Positions 24,516 to 35,804 of a DNA stretch of 64,000 nucleotides are shown here, one piece after another. The position numbers and the translations under genes were made by a program. Origin of the DNA: Tubiluchus corallicola (lineage: Eukaryota; Priapulida; Priapulimorpha; Priapulimorphida; Tubiluchidae); assembly GCA_030141605.1 (NCBI GenBank), contig JAQGDQ010000840.1, positions 24,856 through 88,855 of the forward strand, in the 5' to 3' direction. The notes under the pieces are model-generated. The model had not been told where the DNA came from. It searched no databases and saw only the letters and a list, made by a program, of their open reading frames with translations. Within the stretch, counting starts at the first letter, position 1, and each line of letters begins with the position of its first letter.

Positions 24516-25052
24516 AAGTTTGACTTCATAAGTCAGCGCTTCTTTTAAAAAAGTTGCACTAAATTCAGTTTCTAACAACATTAAAAGTTAAAACCAAAAT
24601 GAACAATCAATCAGTGTTTTACTAGCAAATCAGTTACAATAAAAAGATTTAAAATGACAGTTTGACGCAAAAAAGAGTGGAAAAACGACAAGAAATTAAA
24701 TTATTATCCAATAGTAACAAACAGTCAATAAATGTGAATAAACATTTAATAAATGGCTTCAAATATCATGTCTGTTTCTTGTATTTTAATATTAAGCAGT
24801 CTTTCATCAGGTTAAACTACAAACATTACCTGGTAATCAGGTATTTGCTGAATTGAAGAATATATAACACATCAAATCCAACAATTTAATTTGCAGCCGT
24901 TAATAATTTTATAATATAATATAATAATTTTATAATTTGTGGTGAATATTTTAATTTAAGGATACAGACCTTCAGTCTGACATGTTGATGTTTTAAAGAT
25001 TAAATCACCTTTTCATTGATCTATAATAAACCTAAAAAGTATTAATTTCAAA
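24516..25052. other. AT-rich, no gene seen
   Basis: Probably part of the first intron of the minus-strand gene. A 64-codon frame at 24662-24856 shows no recognisable family. Confidence 0.4.
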
Positions 25053-25058
25053 ACTTAC

Positions 25059-25152
25059 TTTTTCTCTGTCTTTTTTCTTTCTTCTTCAAGTGTAACTCTT
25101 TTTGTCTAGAATTCTTAATAGTTCTTACAACGTGTGGACTCAGCTTTTATAG
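25059..25152 (-). promoter_or_regulatory. TATA promoter and first non-coding exon
   Basis: On the minus strand ctataaaag (plus 25144-25152) is followed about 30 bp later by a likely start site near 25115-25120. A purine-rich leader of about 60 nt with no ATG then ends at a consensus donor GTAAGT (plus 25053-25058). This is the best promoter upstream of the leader exons and the ankyrin/nucleotidyltransferase exon. Confidence 0.45.
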
Positions 25153-25946
25153 TTCACAGTTGCGGGGGAGTTTTACTTTGAACTAGTTAGAGCTGGTTCA
25201 ATCTGCCCTACACCCACCCTTGTTTTGTCTGCAAATAAATTGACATCGCTTACATATTAGAAGGGCTATAAATGTCGATTCTGCTAGCTCAGTTATTAAA
25301 TATTTTTTATTGTGAATTTATAAAGCTTACTGTACACGTAAAATAGGATCTAATGACGTTGTAAGTGCAAAAGTTTAACCAAAAACACAAACTACATGTA
25401 TAAAAGAAGATGTCACACACTGTATTTTATCATATAAACTATTTCGCTAATAACATACAAAAATGAAAAAGTCATTAAATTACCACATTACTGAGGTATT
25501 GTGATATGCTGTACGAGTGAAATGTTGATATAAAATTGTATGTTTCAGCAAAGATTTATAATATTTTGCTTTACCTGGGAATCAAGGTAAATATGAACTA
25601 AATAGTTTTAGGAAGTGTTGAACAGTTGAAACACCAAATGAAACGTCAGTTATAACGTCGCTTTTTAGCAGGAACGGTGCCTTATGCTGATGTAGTAAAC
25701 GACTATAGCATTGTTTTAATATAAGGGTTCTTGTAGAGATTGTTATACATGCGAAAAAAATCATACTTGTACGTATAAATAGAAATTATTCACGGCGGGA
25801 TTAACACACAATTGTTAAAACAAGTCTCTCGCCTCTCACACAATTAGAAATCGTTAACAAATTTTGGAAATGCTGAATTTAACACACCATTTGATGAGCC
25901 TATGCATTAGTCATTAATGAAATAAATATTTGTTAAGAAATACTAC
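25153..25946. other. No gene seen
   Basis: AT-rich intergenic sequence; short open frames only. Confidence 0.4.
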
Positions 25947-26112
25947 AAAAAAGACTAAGCAGAATGTTCGTGTATCATTTATTGTAAGTAATGTTAGGAG
26001 CAAAACATGAAGGGAATAAAAATACACAGCAAAAAAGACTAAGCAGAATGTTCGTGTATCATTTATTGTAAGTAATGTTAGTAGCAAAACATGAAGGGAA
26101 TAAAAATACACA
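25947..26112. repeat. 84-bp tandem duplication, two copies
   Basis: The block gactaagcagaatgttcg through aataaaaatacacag is repeated with period 84 (starts at 25953 and 26037) and almost no divergence. A minus-strand 65-codon frame simply reads both copies. Confidence 0.85.
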
Positions 26113-27375
26113 GTTTTTTAACGTTGATCTTTTCACTGTGTTCATCAATTAACTGTGGGCGATTGCTTACAGTTTTTATTCCTCCTGGAAGTACCTAGCT
26201 TTGAGTTGTCTAGTATTTCCAGTTTATTTACTGTTGTCATTTTTGTACATATTTAATGGTTCATCATAAAGTTAGTCATATTTTCTGAAGATTTATATAA
26301 TCTAACTGTCGGGTTATTTGTTGAGCAAGATTACGCAAGACTGTCTGTCAAGATTGCCTAACTTATCTTTATTGTTTGAGGTAGCGTTGGTACACCTGCA
26401 CTTTCTTACCTGCTCATTTCATGCAAAACTTTCCCACTGGGTTCTAGCTATTTATTAATTAATTAATAATGAAATAATTATTTAATATTATATGATTAGA
26501 TATAGCAGCGATTATGACCTGAAAGCTAATAAACAGAAAGTTTTTTCAAATGGTGGCAAGAAAATACCCATACTTAATCAGTACAGGTAACAGTATAATG
26601 TAATTCGATAAAATTGTAAAAATAATAGTTCAGAAGATCACGACTATTAATTAAAATAATTATTAACAATTTAGGCCTTTTAAGCAACTAAGCAGTCGGT
26701 AGGTAGGTAAACAGGCAGTTTGGCAGGTATTTAGGTAAGTAGGTGGGCAAGTACGTACATAGGCAGGTAGAAAGGCAGATAGATAGATAGTTGAAAAGGT
26801 ACAGTAATTATGGTCATAAATATGATATATTTCTTATACAATATAAGTCTTTTATTGTTGATTAAATGATATTTTTTAATTGCTGTTTGTATTGTTTGAT
26901 TATAAATCGAAAAAGTAGTTCTTTTTTTACTTTTCTCTTTCCACCCAAAAGTGCCCAGCTTCCAGTTTAAATATTCTTTTTGTAAGAAGTTTTATTCCTT
27001 AATAACTCTCATAAACATGATCTATATCTCAAAGCTATTATTTTACAAGTGTAATTCACCACTTTATCAAGCGCCAGGTTACTTGTGTAAGATTACAGGT
27101 CCATAAACTAACAGGTCCGCTCAAGGTAACGCAGGTACATCTGTACTTTATCACCTGCTCGTTTCATGCAAAACTTTTCCATTAGTTCAAGTTACGTACC
27201 CAGTTATTAGCCCAGAAGGCCAGTAAAAGTAGAGCTTGTTTGCACTTTAGTCAGAAAGTAACTATATTCAGTTAATGCATGAATTAGTATATTGCAATCT
27301 CATTAAATTAAAAAACATTTTAATGATCATAACTGATAACTACAAAGAATAATTTTAGGCCTACTAAACGTGAAA
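26113..27375. other. No gene seen; small (TAGG)n tract at 26693-26790
   Basis: A decayed tetranucleotide tract (ggtaggtaggtaaacaggcag pattern) is present; otherwise nothing is recognised. Confidence 0.5.
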
Positions 27376-27379
27376 GTAA

Positions 27380-27560
27380 ACAAAACTTAAGCAGGCAGGC
27401 AGGTAGACAGGTAGTTAAGTAGTTAGGTAGGTATGTTGCTGGCAAGGTATGTAGGTAGGCACGCCGGTAGGCACGCAGGTAACTAGGTAGGTCGGAAAGT
27501 AGTTGGGTGGACGTGTAGATATGTTTGGCCTTCGGTAAGTAAGTAGGTGAGTGAGTGAGT
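27380..27560. repeat. (TAGG)n tetranucleotide microsatellite
   Basis: Degenerate taggtagg/caggcagg runs. Same unit on the opposite strand as the long tract at 41186-41810. Confidence 0.85.
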
Positions 27561-28323
27561 AAAATTATATACATAATTAAATTGTGTCTAACAAAGAAAA
27601 ATAATCGCAATAATTATTTAATTTTTTAAAAATTTAATTCACAATGATTCACTTTGATTAACAGAAGACGCTGATTGTAGCAAACAGCAGGATATCCCAT
27701 CTGTTCACTGCAGCAAATAAATGAATTATTTCCAGTAAAATTGTTGGCCCTACTTCTTTACCTATTTCTCAGCCTTTCGCATGTTATTACTGTGAATTAC
27801 AGAAGTGTTTATTCGTTTTCAAACAAACATTATAAAATCACATTTTGCTTGTGGATGATTGTGAATGTTTTATAACAATAAAAACGATTAGAACATCAAA
27901 GTAATCTATACAGAATGTTTATAGCCTACAAGGAATCATGCAATGTGTTGTTATGTGTTATTTGTATGTATTACAAATCACTAAAGTAACTTCAGTTGTA
28001 CCCACTCGATCTTCTGTGTCATACATAAAAATTCGATCCACCCCACTTTCTCCACCACGGGGTCACGAACATGGATTCACCGCCAACTTTATCTCACACG
28101 TAACACTTTTTCTATAAGGAAATTGCATCAGTTCATCCACAAGCGAATTCTGATAAGTAATGTTGTTAGTTTAGACAAAGAATTCTAGTTTACTGGAAGA
28201 AAGAGAAGAAACAGAAAATGTACATATGAGTGAATTCAGCATTTTTCCTGCAAAAGATTTTGGTTTTGTTGCACAAGCAGAAGGAAGGTAAACAAAGGAA
28301 AACAACATTCAGAGAAGCACACT
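27561..28323. other. No gene seen
   Basis: No coding or RNA feature is recognised. Confidence 0.4.
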
Positions 28324-28325
28324 TA

Positions 28326-28815
28326 CGGTGTTCCCTCGCTACTTCCCGGTTCGTTTATCGCGGACTCGCTGTTTCGCGGGTTTTCAAAAATATTAATGTG
28401 AAATATTTATCGCGGTAGTTTCGCGGGTTTTTCCGGTACTCCGTCTAAAGTATTTTTGCACATGCGTAGTACGTATTGTACAGTAAGTAGAGATTTGATG
28501 AATTTTGCGTAAATAAATCACAAAATGTATAAAAATATATTAAAAATATTAATTTTACCATTAAGAGAATATTCTAAATCATAAAAAAATTACCATTAAC
28601 AGTAAATAGTGTATTTATTCGGCGGATGAATACATACCAAAAATGAAATGTAGTACTTGCGCCAGCTTGAGATGCTACTTGCTGACGTGAGATTGTACAC
28701 AACACACAATTGGCTGATTATAGAGTAAGTATAAAATAAGTATAGCGTCCGTACTTCGAGGAAATTCACTTATCGTGGTGACCTGGAATGGAACGCGATA
28801 AGTGAGGGAACACTG
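28326..28815. mobile_element. Tigger/pogo-like MITE with TA target duplication
   Basis: Imperfect terminal inverted repeats (cggtgttccctcgct at left; agtgagggaacactg at right) flanked by TA on both sides. Internal phrases such as tttcgcgggtttt and atcgcgg also recur near the ends. At 490 bp with no transposase frame it is non-autonomous. The ends resemble Tigger-type mariner superfamily elements. Confidence 0.8.
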
Positions 28816-28956
28816 TACTTGTAAATGCAACACCTGGCGAGATTAGTTTCACTAAAGATTAAAGTATTCATTATATATTTGAATATTGCTTTTTTATTTT
28901 TTTTACGGCAACAGAATTAGGAATATCATCAACACAATAAAAACACAGCTACACAG

Positions 28957-29064
28957 TTCCAATCCTTGCAAACAGCCCAAACACTGATGGAAGTTTCATT
29001 TGTCAGTGTAGCAGTAGAGCAATTGATGTGAGCGAATCAAATGCTGCTGTTGCTATTTGCTCAG
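28957..29064 (+). pseudogene. EGF-like relic exon A
   Basis: Reads NTDGSFICQCSSRAIDVSESN in two stretches ending at a donor (tcag|gtaaaag). The NTDGSF.C.C pattern is typical of EGF-like modules, but the N-terminal cysteines are in another frame (SNPCKQ), and extending to the better acceptor at 28914 introduces a stop. It is similar to exon B, so the two arose by tandem duplication. Confidence 0.45.
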
Positions 29065-29148
29065 GTAAAAGATTCAGGTAAACAGCTGGTTTTAAAATAG
29101 CTGAACAGCAGTTTGCAATTTTCAAAACTCAAAAAATTGCATTTGCAG

Positions 29149-29280
29149 AAGTGAATGAATGTGACGCTAGTAACCATGCTTATGATTGTGAATCAATGAT
29201 TGATGGAAGTTTTACTTGTCAGCACATTGGAGAAGTAGTTGATGTGACTGAATCAAATGCTTCAGAAACTTTTAGCTCAG
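29149..29280 (+). CDS. EGF-like relic exon B (phase 1-1)
   Basis: Bounded by acceptor gcatttgcag and donor gtaatg; 132 nt with phase 1 at both ends, as is usual for EGF exons. The frame reads EVNECDASN then IDGSFTCQHIGEV and ends ASETFSSG. Only three cysteines of the usual six are present, so a functional EGF fold is doubtful. No neighbouring exon or signal peptide was found. It is either a remnant or an isolated exon of a diverged gene. Confidence 0.4.
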
Positions 29281-30945
29281 GTAATGTTTAGATTACATAC
29301 TGGGCCTACACACATATTTACAATATTTTAAAACTTTGTCTGTAAATAAAAATGTAAATTAATAAACTTATACATTATAGATGAAGATAAATTTGATAAT
29401 AATTTAATCTAAATTTTTTTTATTTTAGATAATGCGACATTTTAAAACTACATGTATTTGATCCATTAACGAATGTCCGCACTTCCCCTCAAGAAGGTTA
29501 TTAAAAGTTTGCTAATAATTATTTATATTTTTATTTTTGTTTGGTGTGCACTTTAATGTTTACATCTAATGCGCCCAATCGCGTTTTTATGACATTTTTA
29601 AACGTAGGAGTCGTAATAAGAAACAGAAATTATTATACGAGCCACTTTTACTGCCGCGGTGCAGCTGCAAAGATTGTTCATATTGGTGCTACAAATTATG
29701 GAAGATTTTGCACTAGCTGCATATTCCAGATTGGCAATAATATGTGAAAGTATTTTCCCGTTTTCTTTTTTGGCTTAAATTAATTTGCGATATAATTGTT
29801 TTAATTTGCATCCAGTCCACATTGACTAAAATTTATCAGGAAAAATTTGCATTTTAAAGTTTTTTCCGTCGCTTGCATCACTGTAAATTTACTTATTATG
29901 TATGGGATCAGTCCACCCCTCGACTAAAGTTTAATGTAAACAACCTGCTGTGCCAGACAATGCTCGAGGACCAAAAAAAATGTGGTTAAATAAAGAATTA
30001 GATATGAAGTCTTCAAAGATACGTAAATGAAACGTTTATTAAAATGATGGCTGTGAAAATTAATATCTAACTGTGGTGCGCTTAGTTATTAATAATAATG
30101 CCGAATAATAATAATTGTTATTATGAAAAATTACTTAGCTATTTCAGCATGAACACATTTCTCGAAACAAAAATGTTTAACACTGGTTGCAGTAATTTAA
30201 TTATTTATTCAGGTTAAAATCCATTTTATATGACAGAATGCATCAAAAATCGGGTCAAATGTCAATTTTTTGTTTATTTTTAAAAACAAATGCTAATCTT
30301 AATGGATGTTTATATTCTATTAATAGTATTATTTTATATAAAGTTATTCCACCATAAGTGAAACTCAATCATCGTATCGTATGCGCAGAGCAGATTGTCG
30401 TAATGTGCTAAGCAATTATATCGAAATCGGCGATCACTCTGTGTAAACCAAGCAGGACTTGAATTCTAAAAGAGCGCTACTTGTGTTTTTCTGTAAGGTA
30501 GATTGCTGTTTAGGTGGTTCTTTTTTAAGGCACTCTCACATCGCCTGAATCAGAAATACCGCTGAAGGCACGACTGCCATAGAAAGATGCATCCTTTACC
30601 TGCACACTGATGTAAAGAAAAGTTGAAACATACTTCCTATTTATAAAAACTTACTGTTAACATTGTGAGAATTGACTAAGATTGAATGATTTCATGGAAT
30701 ATTTTCATTTGGAAGTTAGCGGACAGCAATATTTTTATTTACTGCTGTGCCACAACCTAAAAGGAAATCTCTTCACAAATAAAGAACCAAATTGTAAACT
30801 TACAGAAAAGTTAAAAAGAACTTCAGGTGAATTTCCTCAATGTGCGCCATTTTCCAACATCTGTTGGTGCCAGCATGTGGCGTACTCTTCCAGCGTTGTT
30901 TTGTAACTTTTTTCTCTTCCGAAATGTGAAGTAACCGCACAAATG
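29281..30945. other. No clear gene
   Basis: A plus-strand frame near 30682-30830 ends at a possible donor (cttcag|gtgaat) but has no recognised family. Otherwise AT-rich. Confidence 0.35.
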
Positions 30946-31330
30946 TTGGTTGCTATGGACTTTTGCAGGAGCACATTGAAGTTATGTTTAAATCCAGTAG
31001 ATGGCTCTTTCTGATGAACATCTGGGCTTGGCAACATCAAAAACCTGTTCGCAAAATGACAGCTTCCAGGAGCTACAGTTGGAGTTTGAAAATAAGAGTT
31101 TCTTACAATTGCAGTACTAGTTTCTAGATAGAAAAGTGGGTAAGGAGTGAGTTACAAAATAAAATTTTCAATGTTTTTTAACACTTTTTTGACAATTTGA
31201 GTGCTAGAATATGAAAGTCCATATATATATTTGGCAGTGGTTTTTACAAAATACGAAAATACGAAACATTTGACAAAATTTTTGGGTCATTCTAGGTTGA
31301 AGCACCATAACGTTATTTTAACTATGCCGA
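30946..31330 (+). mobile_element. Dispersed repeat, copy 3 of the 43.2 / 63.0 kb family
   Basis: Shares gttgctatgga, gaagttatgtttaaatc, tagatggctctt and ctagtttctagatagaaaag with 63201-63560, and part of this with 43430-43510. Confidence 0.7.
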
Positions 31331-31754
31331 ATTTAGGATGATTTTGCTTTGCAAGCACATATGTAACACTTTACTCAGCCTCAGCTTCTTCAACAGCCTT
31401 TCTGTAACTTCTTTTCTCTTTTGAGTATATGGAAAATTCTCGGTTAACGACGCTAATGTGTTCCAGCAAAATATGTCGTTGAACGAAACGTCACTAACCG
31501 AAACATTCTTTTCCATAAGAAACAATGTAAAAACATTCAGTTATAAAAACGTCCAGATGCAAAAATCATTATTGATTGGTTATGCAGAAACTTTCAGTTA
31601 CTTGCAGTGGGGCAAAACCACTAAGCGGGGCAACCGGAAAATCATTATCGTTTGGTTCATAAACTAAACACTCTATATTGTTTGTTGCTCACAGTTCTAC
31701 AGCGTTTCTTTAATTAAAATATTACTAATTATACTAGTTTTGTGCTTGTGATAG

Positions 31755-32525
31755 TTAAAGTGCAAATGAGCTGGCCCTAGACTTTGGAATAACATCAACG
31801 AATACATTAAAAATTGTTTATCTATAAATAACTTCAAAAGAAATTTCAAAAGTGAAATCTTTTCTAATTATACAGAATAAATCAATTTGATTAATTACTC
31901 TGCTGTCCATGTTGGAATCCATTGCAATGCCGGCTATGTCAATTTTTACATTTCTATAGTTCACGTTACTTCATACAGATACCATCACATCTTTCTCCTT
32001 CTTTCTATTCTCTATTAACCTTTCTTTCTACTCCTTTACTGTTCTTTTCTACTTCACTCAGTCCACATTCATTACTTCATACAGATACCATCACATCTTT
32101 CTCCTTCTTTCTATTCTCTATTAACCTTTCTTTCTACTCCTTTACTGTTCTTTTCTACTACACTCAATCCACATTCATTACTTCATACAGATACCATCAC
32201 ATCTTTCTCCTTCTTTCTATTCTCTATTAACCTTTCCTTCTACTCCTTTACTACTCTTTTCTACTACACTCAGTCCACATTCATTACTTCATACAGATAC
32301 CATCACATCTTTCTCCTTCTTTCTATTCTCTATTAACCTTTCTTTCTACTCATTTACTGCTCTTTTCTACTACACTCAATCCACATTCATTTAGGGTACT
32401 CTAAACAAGTAATTACTTCTTGAGTACCCCACGGGTCATTTGCAGCTTGGCATCTTGTGTACATGATAATAAATATATCGTGGATATATTTAATAAATTT
32501 AATTTAATTTAATTTAAAAAAAATG
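31755..32525 (+). mobile_element. 5'-truncated non-LTR retrotransposon 3' end
   Basis: The frame at 31770-31880 reads AGPRLWNNINEYIKN then FKRNFKSEIF before a stop. This matches the C-terminal LWNxLPxxIKxxxSLxxFKxxLK signature of CR1/jockey-type reverse transcriptase ORFs. A stop codon immediately upstream, the 106-bp repeats, and a terminal (aattt)n/A-rich tail at about 32490-32524 follow. It is dead. Confidence 0.6.
31964..32390 (+). repeat. 106-bp tandem repeat, four units
   Basis: cttcatacagataccatcac recurs at 31969, 32075, 32181 and 32287. Pyrimidine-rich on this strand. It lies between the retrotransposon stop codon and its tail. The 102-codon frame over it is an artefact. Confidence 0.9.
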
Positions 32526-32716
32526 TAGTAATTAACAATGTAGTAGGGGAGAGTTTTATCAGCTGAAACTTTTGCATTTTATCAAGAAGAATTTTATCTG
32601 AACTGGGAAAACAATGAATCATCGTGGCTTGTCTATGGCTGTAGTTGATTGTCTGCTGTCCATTTAGTTGCGCGATGGTGATCTGGGTTAAATGGCAGGC
32701 TTCTTGTAGAGTATTA

Positions 32717-32845
32717 GTGCAGTGAGTAAGATGTTAGTGTTTAAAGTAAGGGAAAGATTGTGCAGTAAGTAAGATGTTAGTGTTTAAAGTAAGGGAAAGA
32801 TAGTGCAGTAAGTAAGATGCTAGTGTTTAAAGTAAGGGAAAGAAA
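32717..32845. repeat. 43-50 bp tandem repeat, three units
   Basis: gtaagatgttagtgtttaaa and agtaagggaaaga repeat three times. Confidence 0.8.
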
Positions 32846-32999
32846 TTGTTAAAACGTAACATGCGATGATAAGCGAAAAAAGGGTGTCAAGCGATTAAAA
32901 GGTGTTAACTGTAAAATGAAACGTCTCTAAGTAGGGAGATGTTAACCGAGAATTTACTGCATTGGTATATACCTGTTACACACTAGCCAAAGCAAGAGT

Positions 33000-33000
<1 letters not shown>

Positions 33001-33033
<33 letters not shown>

Positions 33034-33298
33034 TTAATCTTTATTTAAAGTCGGCTTTGGGTCAACAATTAACATTAGCTCAAAGAGCTATTATCGCTGA
33101 CTGTAAATAACAACCTACAACTACATAACAGAGACTATTATTACCCCACTTTTACGCTAAATACCACGCATCAGGTAGGGCAACAGCAGGTACCATTTTT
33201 AAAGTCTTTGGTATGACCCGGCCGCTGGTTCGAGCTCATGACCTCCCAGACGGAAAGCAGACGCATTAGCACTAGACTAAACCGTTTGGTTTCAGCAG
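33001..33298 (-). mobile_element. tRNA-derived SINE with (ATT)n tail
   Basis: On the minus strand the head carries an A-box-like tagtctagtgctaatgcg and a B-box-like gagctcgaacc, then gcggccgggtcataccaaag, a phrase I associate with tRNA-derived SINEs of marine invertebrates. The body ends with cgactttaaataaag and an (att)n tail at 33001-33040. Length about 300 bp is typical for a SINE. Confidence 0.6.
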
Positions 33299-33299
33299 A

Positions 33300-33630
33300 A
33301 ATAAATGGAATCCTTGCATTTTTCTTCTTTTTTCTCACCTTACACAATGGACACAGTTGCAAACTGTGGGCTTCAAATTCGCTTTCACATGACGCGTGTA
33401 TTGACATGTAGTAGAGTAGATATTGAATGTACGTGTCTTTAAAAATAGTTTGTAAGTACGAAAATGGCAGACAGCAACAAAAGCCATGAAAAACTTTATA
33501 GGCTAAATCTCAGTACTGCAATGTTTGTAAAACGCGGCTAAAACACCAAAAAAACTGCCGCAAAAGATGAATCGTGACATCGAATTGCAAGAACGTGAAT
33601 TGCAGAAGATTTCAAAATTGCTCATCACCA
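33300..33630 (+). repeat. Dispersed repeat with conserved mini-ORF, copy 1
   Basis: Shares ttgcatttttcttctttt, caccttacacaa, aaaatggcagacag and ttataggctaaat with 59252-59440 and 60128-60375. The mini-ORF at 33464 starts MADSNKSHEKLYRLNLS and ends AMFVKRG. An alternative frame reads YCNVCKTRLKHQKNC, like a C2HC finger. Confidence 0.6.
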
Positions 33631-33742
33631 ATACGAGAAATGCTTATCACACTTTTATTACTAAATCAGTCTAACATTTTTCACGAACATTGAAATAAGC
33701 ATAACTTTCCAGAATGCTTTGGATTTCCTTTGAAGTAACCAT

Positions 33743-33789
33743 CAGGGCCGGCCTTAGGTAATTGGAGGCCCTAGGCTAAGTGAATTTGG

Positions 33790-33880
<91 letters not shown>

Positions 33881-33987
33881 GCAGTATGTTCGCATAAAGC
33901 AAAAAAATGTTACCTCGGCGTGAGGCCCCCCTGGAGGGTGAGGCCCTAACCGGTTGCCTAGTTTGCCTATGCTTAAGGCCGGCCCTG
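33743..33987. mobile_element. 245-bp element with terminal repeats and 7-bp target duplication
   Basis: Ends cagggccggccttagg and cttaaggccggccctg are near-perfect inverted repeats and are flanked by the direct repeat taaccat (33736-33742 and 33988-33994). The core is two (GA)n blocks. CAGGG-type ends suggest a hAT-like MITE, although hAT duplications are normally 8 bp. Confidence 0.75.
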
Positions 33988-34073
33988 TAACCATATTTCT
34001 GTTGCAAATGTAAATGTTTTCCAAGTTAAGCTTAGACTAAATTCGCTAATACCTATTATTATTCTGCCTTCCA

Positions 34074-34293
34074 GGTTTTCATCCCATGAAAGATCTTCAT
34101 CTGCCAACTTTTCTCCATTTATAAACAGTTGTCATTGGTGATTGAACAAAATGGCCGTCAGGGGGCGTGAATCGAGTATAACAATCTACAAGATGGCGGA
34201 AGCGTTCACACGGAAGCCACATCTGATTGCGATTCATCCAGCTGTGAATTGTCTACGCAGGTGATTGAGAAGTTGACTGAAATCTGATCAGCT
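34074..34293 (+). promoter_or_regulatory. Upstream region of the first zinc-finger gene
   Basis: Contains a splice-acceptor-like ctgccttccag at about 34064-34074. A CTCF-like core occurs at 34155-34168 (ccgtcagggggcgt, 11 of 14). A YY1-like caagatggcgga lies at 34189-34200. An in-frame TGA lies 9 nt before the start codon. Confidence 0.35.
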
Positions 34294-35754
34294 ATGGGTG
34301 CCGTCGTTGATGAAGCTGTAATAAAAGATGACGAAGACTGTAAAAGAGACACCAGAGAGTCATTGCCAGCATCTGATGAAGCCAGAAGTTCTCATTTTCA
34401 AACTCAGGACCGAACATTAATGAATTCTGAGATATCTAGCGCATCAACTGGTTTTTCTGCTGTGTTGTGTCCAAACACGGCATCTAGACGTCTTAAATGC
34501 GGTTACTGTCAGTTAGCAAATTTTCGAAGTAAATGCGAGTTAAAAACGCACATGAGAAATCATGCCAGTAAGAAACCATTTAAATGTGGCGAATGCAGCG
34601 CAGTTTTTGCATGGTCATCTTCGTTAAAATCACATCTAAAGATTCATAGTGGTAAGAAGCCTTTTAAGTGTAAGCAGTGTGAATCCGCTTTCTCTCGGGC
34701 GTCTTATTTAAGACAACACATGCAATCACACAGTGGTGAAAAACCATTTAAATGTGATCGGTGTGATGTAGCTTTTTCTCGTTCAAGGTCACTGAAACTG
34801 CATTTGCTAAAACATGCAGGAAAAGCACCTTTTAAGTGTGATCAATGTAATGCCGCCTTTGTCTCTTCAAATAGTTTAATAAAACATCTGCCGTCCCACG
34901 TGGGTCAAGAACCTTACAAGTGCAATCAGTGTGAATGCGTTTTTAAGAGATTACTAAGTTTAAAACGACATCTGAAGACTCATTTAGGTGTAAAGCCATT
35001 TAAATGTCAGCTGTGTGATGCTGCTTACACCGAGTCGGGAAGCCTGAAGCGACATTTGAGAGCTCACACAGGAGAAAGGCCTTTTCATTGTGATCGGTGT
35101 GATGCTTCCTTTGCTGAATCGGGGCACTTGAAACAACATCTTGCTACACACACTGGAGAAAAGCCTTACTTGTGCAACGAGTGTGGGGCTACGTTCGCTC
35201 GATCGGACGGTTTAAGATATCACCTGATTGCTCATTCAAAGAAAGTTAACTGTGGTGATCCTACTGTTATTCTGTCCAGCAATTTAAGACAACGTGATGC
35301 GACTCTGATGCGTTTCAAATGTCAACTGTGTACGGCTGCTTTCTTTCGGCCAAGTCACTTAAAACAACATCTGAGAACTCATACGGGAGAAAAACCTTAT
35401 AAGTGTACTCAGTGTAGCAGTTGTTTCACTGCATCAAGCAGTTTAAAACAGCATCTGAAAATTCATTCCGGCGAGAAGCCGTTTAAATGTGACCACTGCG
35501 ACAAAGCTTTCACAGCATCCAGTGATTTAAATAAACATCGCAGAAGCCATACAGGGGAGAGGCCTTACAAGTGTAGCTTGTGTGATGCTGCCTTTAGCAG
35601 ATTAGGGCATTTGAAGCAGCATTTAAGGATTCACACTGGAGAAAAGCCATTTAAGTGTAGTCATTGTGGTGCTGCTTTTACTCAGTCGGGCAATTTGAAG
35701 CGGCATTTACTTGGTCATCAATCGTCATTCACTGGAAAGGTAGATGATTTCTGA
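34294..35754 (+). CDS. C2H2 zinc-finger protein, 14 fingers
   Basis: A single-exon frame of 486 residues. Residues 1-66 are a charged N-terminal region with no KRAB, BTB or SCAN signature that I can see. Fourteen C2H2 fingers follow: nine at about 67-314, a 25-residue spacer, and five at about 340-474. Linkers are mostly TGEKP or close variants and helices follow the LKQHLRTH pattern. The spacer ([17 protein letters not shown]) looks like a decayed finger. The start is the first ATG after an in-frame TGA. Such proteins bind DNA in the nucleus; this one's target is unknown. Finger surface residues (for example ESGSLK, ASSDLN, RLGHLK) vary between fingers. A 29-bp minisatellite begins about 50 bp after the stop and is probably transcribed in the 3' UTR. 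Confidence 0.9.
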   Translation: MGAVVDEAVIKDDEDCKRDTRESLPASDEARSSHFQTQDRTLMNSEISSASTGFSAVLCPNTASRRLKCGYCQLANFRSKCELKTHMRNHASKKPFKCGECSAVFAWSSSLKSHLKIHSGKKPFKCKQCESAFSRASYLRQHMQSHSGEKPFKCDRCDVAFSRSRSLKLHLLKHAGKAPFKCDQCNAAFVSSNSLIKHLPSHVGQEPYKCNQCECVFKRLLSLKRHLKTHLGVKPFKCQLCDAAYTESGSLKRHLRAHTGERPFHCDRCDASFAESGHLKQHLATHTGEKPYLCNECGATFARSDGLRYHLIAHSKKVNCGDPTVILSSNLRQRDATLMRFKCQLCTAAFFRPSHLKQHLRTHTGEKPYKCTQCSSCFTASSSLKQHLKIHSGEKPFKCDHCDKAFTASSDLNKHRRSHTGERPYKCSLCDAAFSRLGHLKQHLRIHTGEKPFKCSHCGAAFTQSGNLKRHLLGHQSSFTGKVDDF

Positions 35755-35804
35755 ACTTGTCAATGACTTGTAGCTGGTAGAATTATTAGCCTTTATGAGT
35801 ATAA

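Larger units (their letters stand above)
31430..32960. mobile_element. Non-autonomous DNA element with ttctcggttaac ends
   Basis: aaattctcggttaac at left and gttaaccgagaattt at right form terminal inverted repeats about 1.5 kb apart. The interior contains a nested LINE 3' end and tandem repeats, so the original element was shorter. Exact borders are uncertain; the flanking dinucleotides do not give a clean TA pair. Confidence 0.55.
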
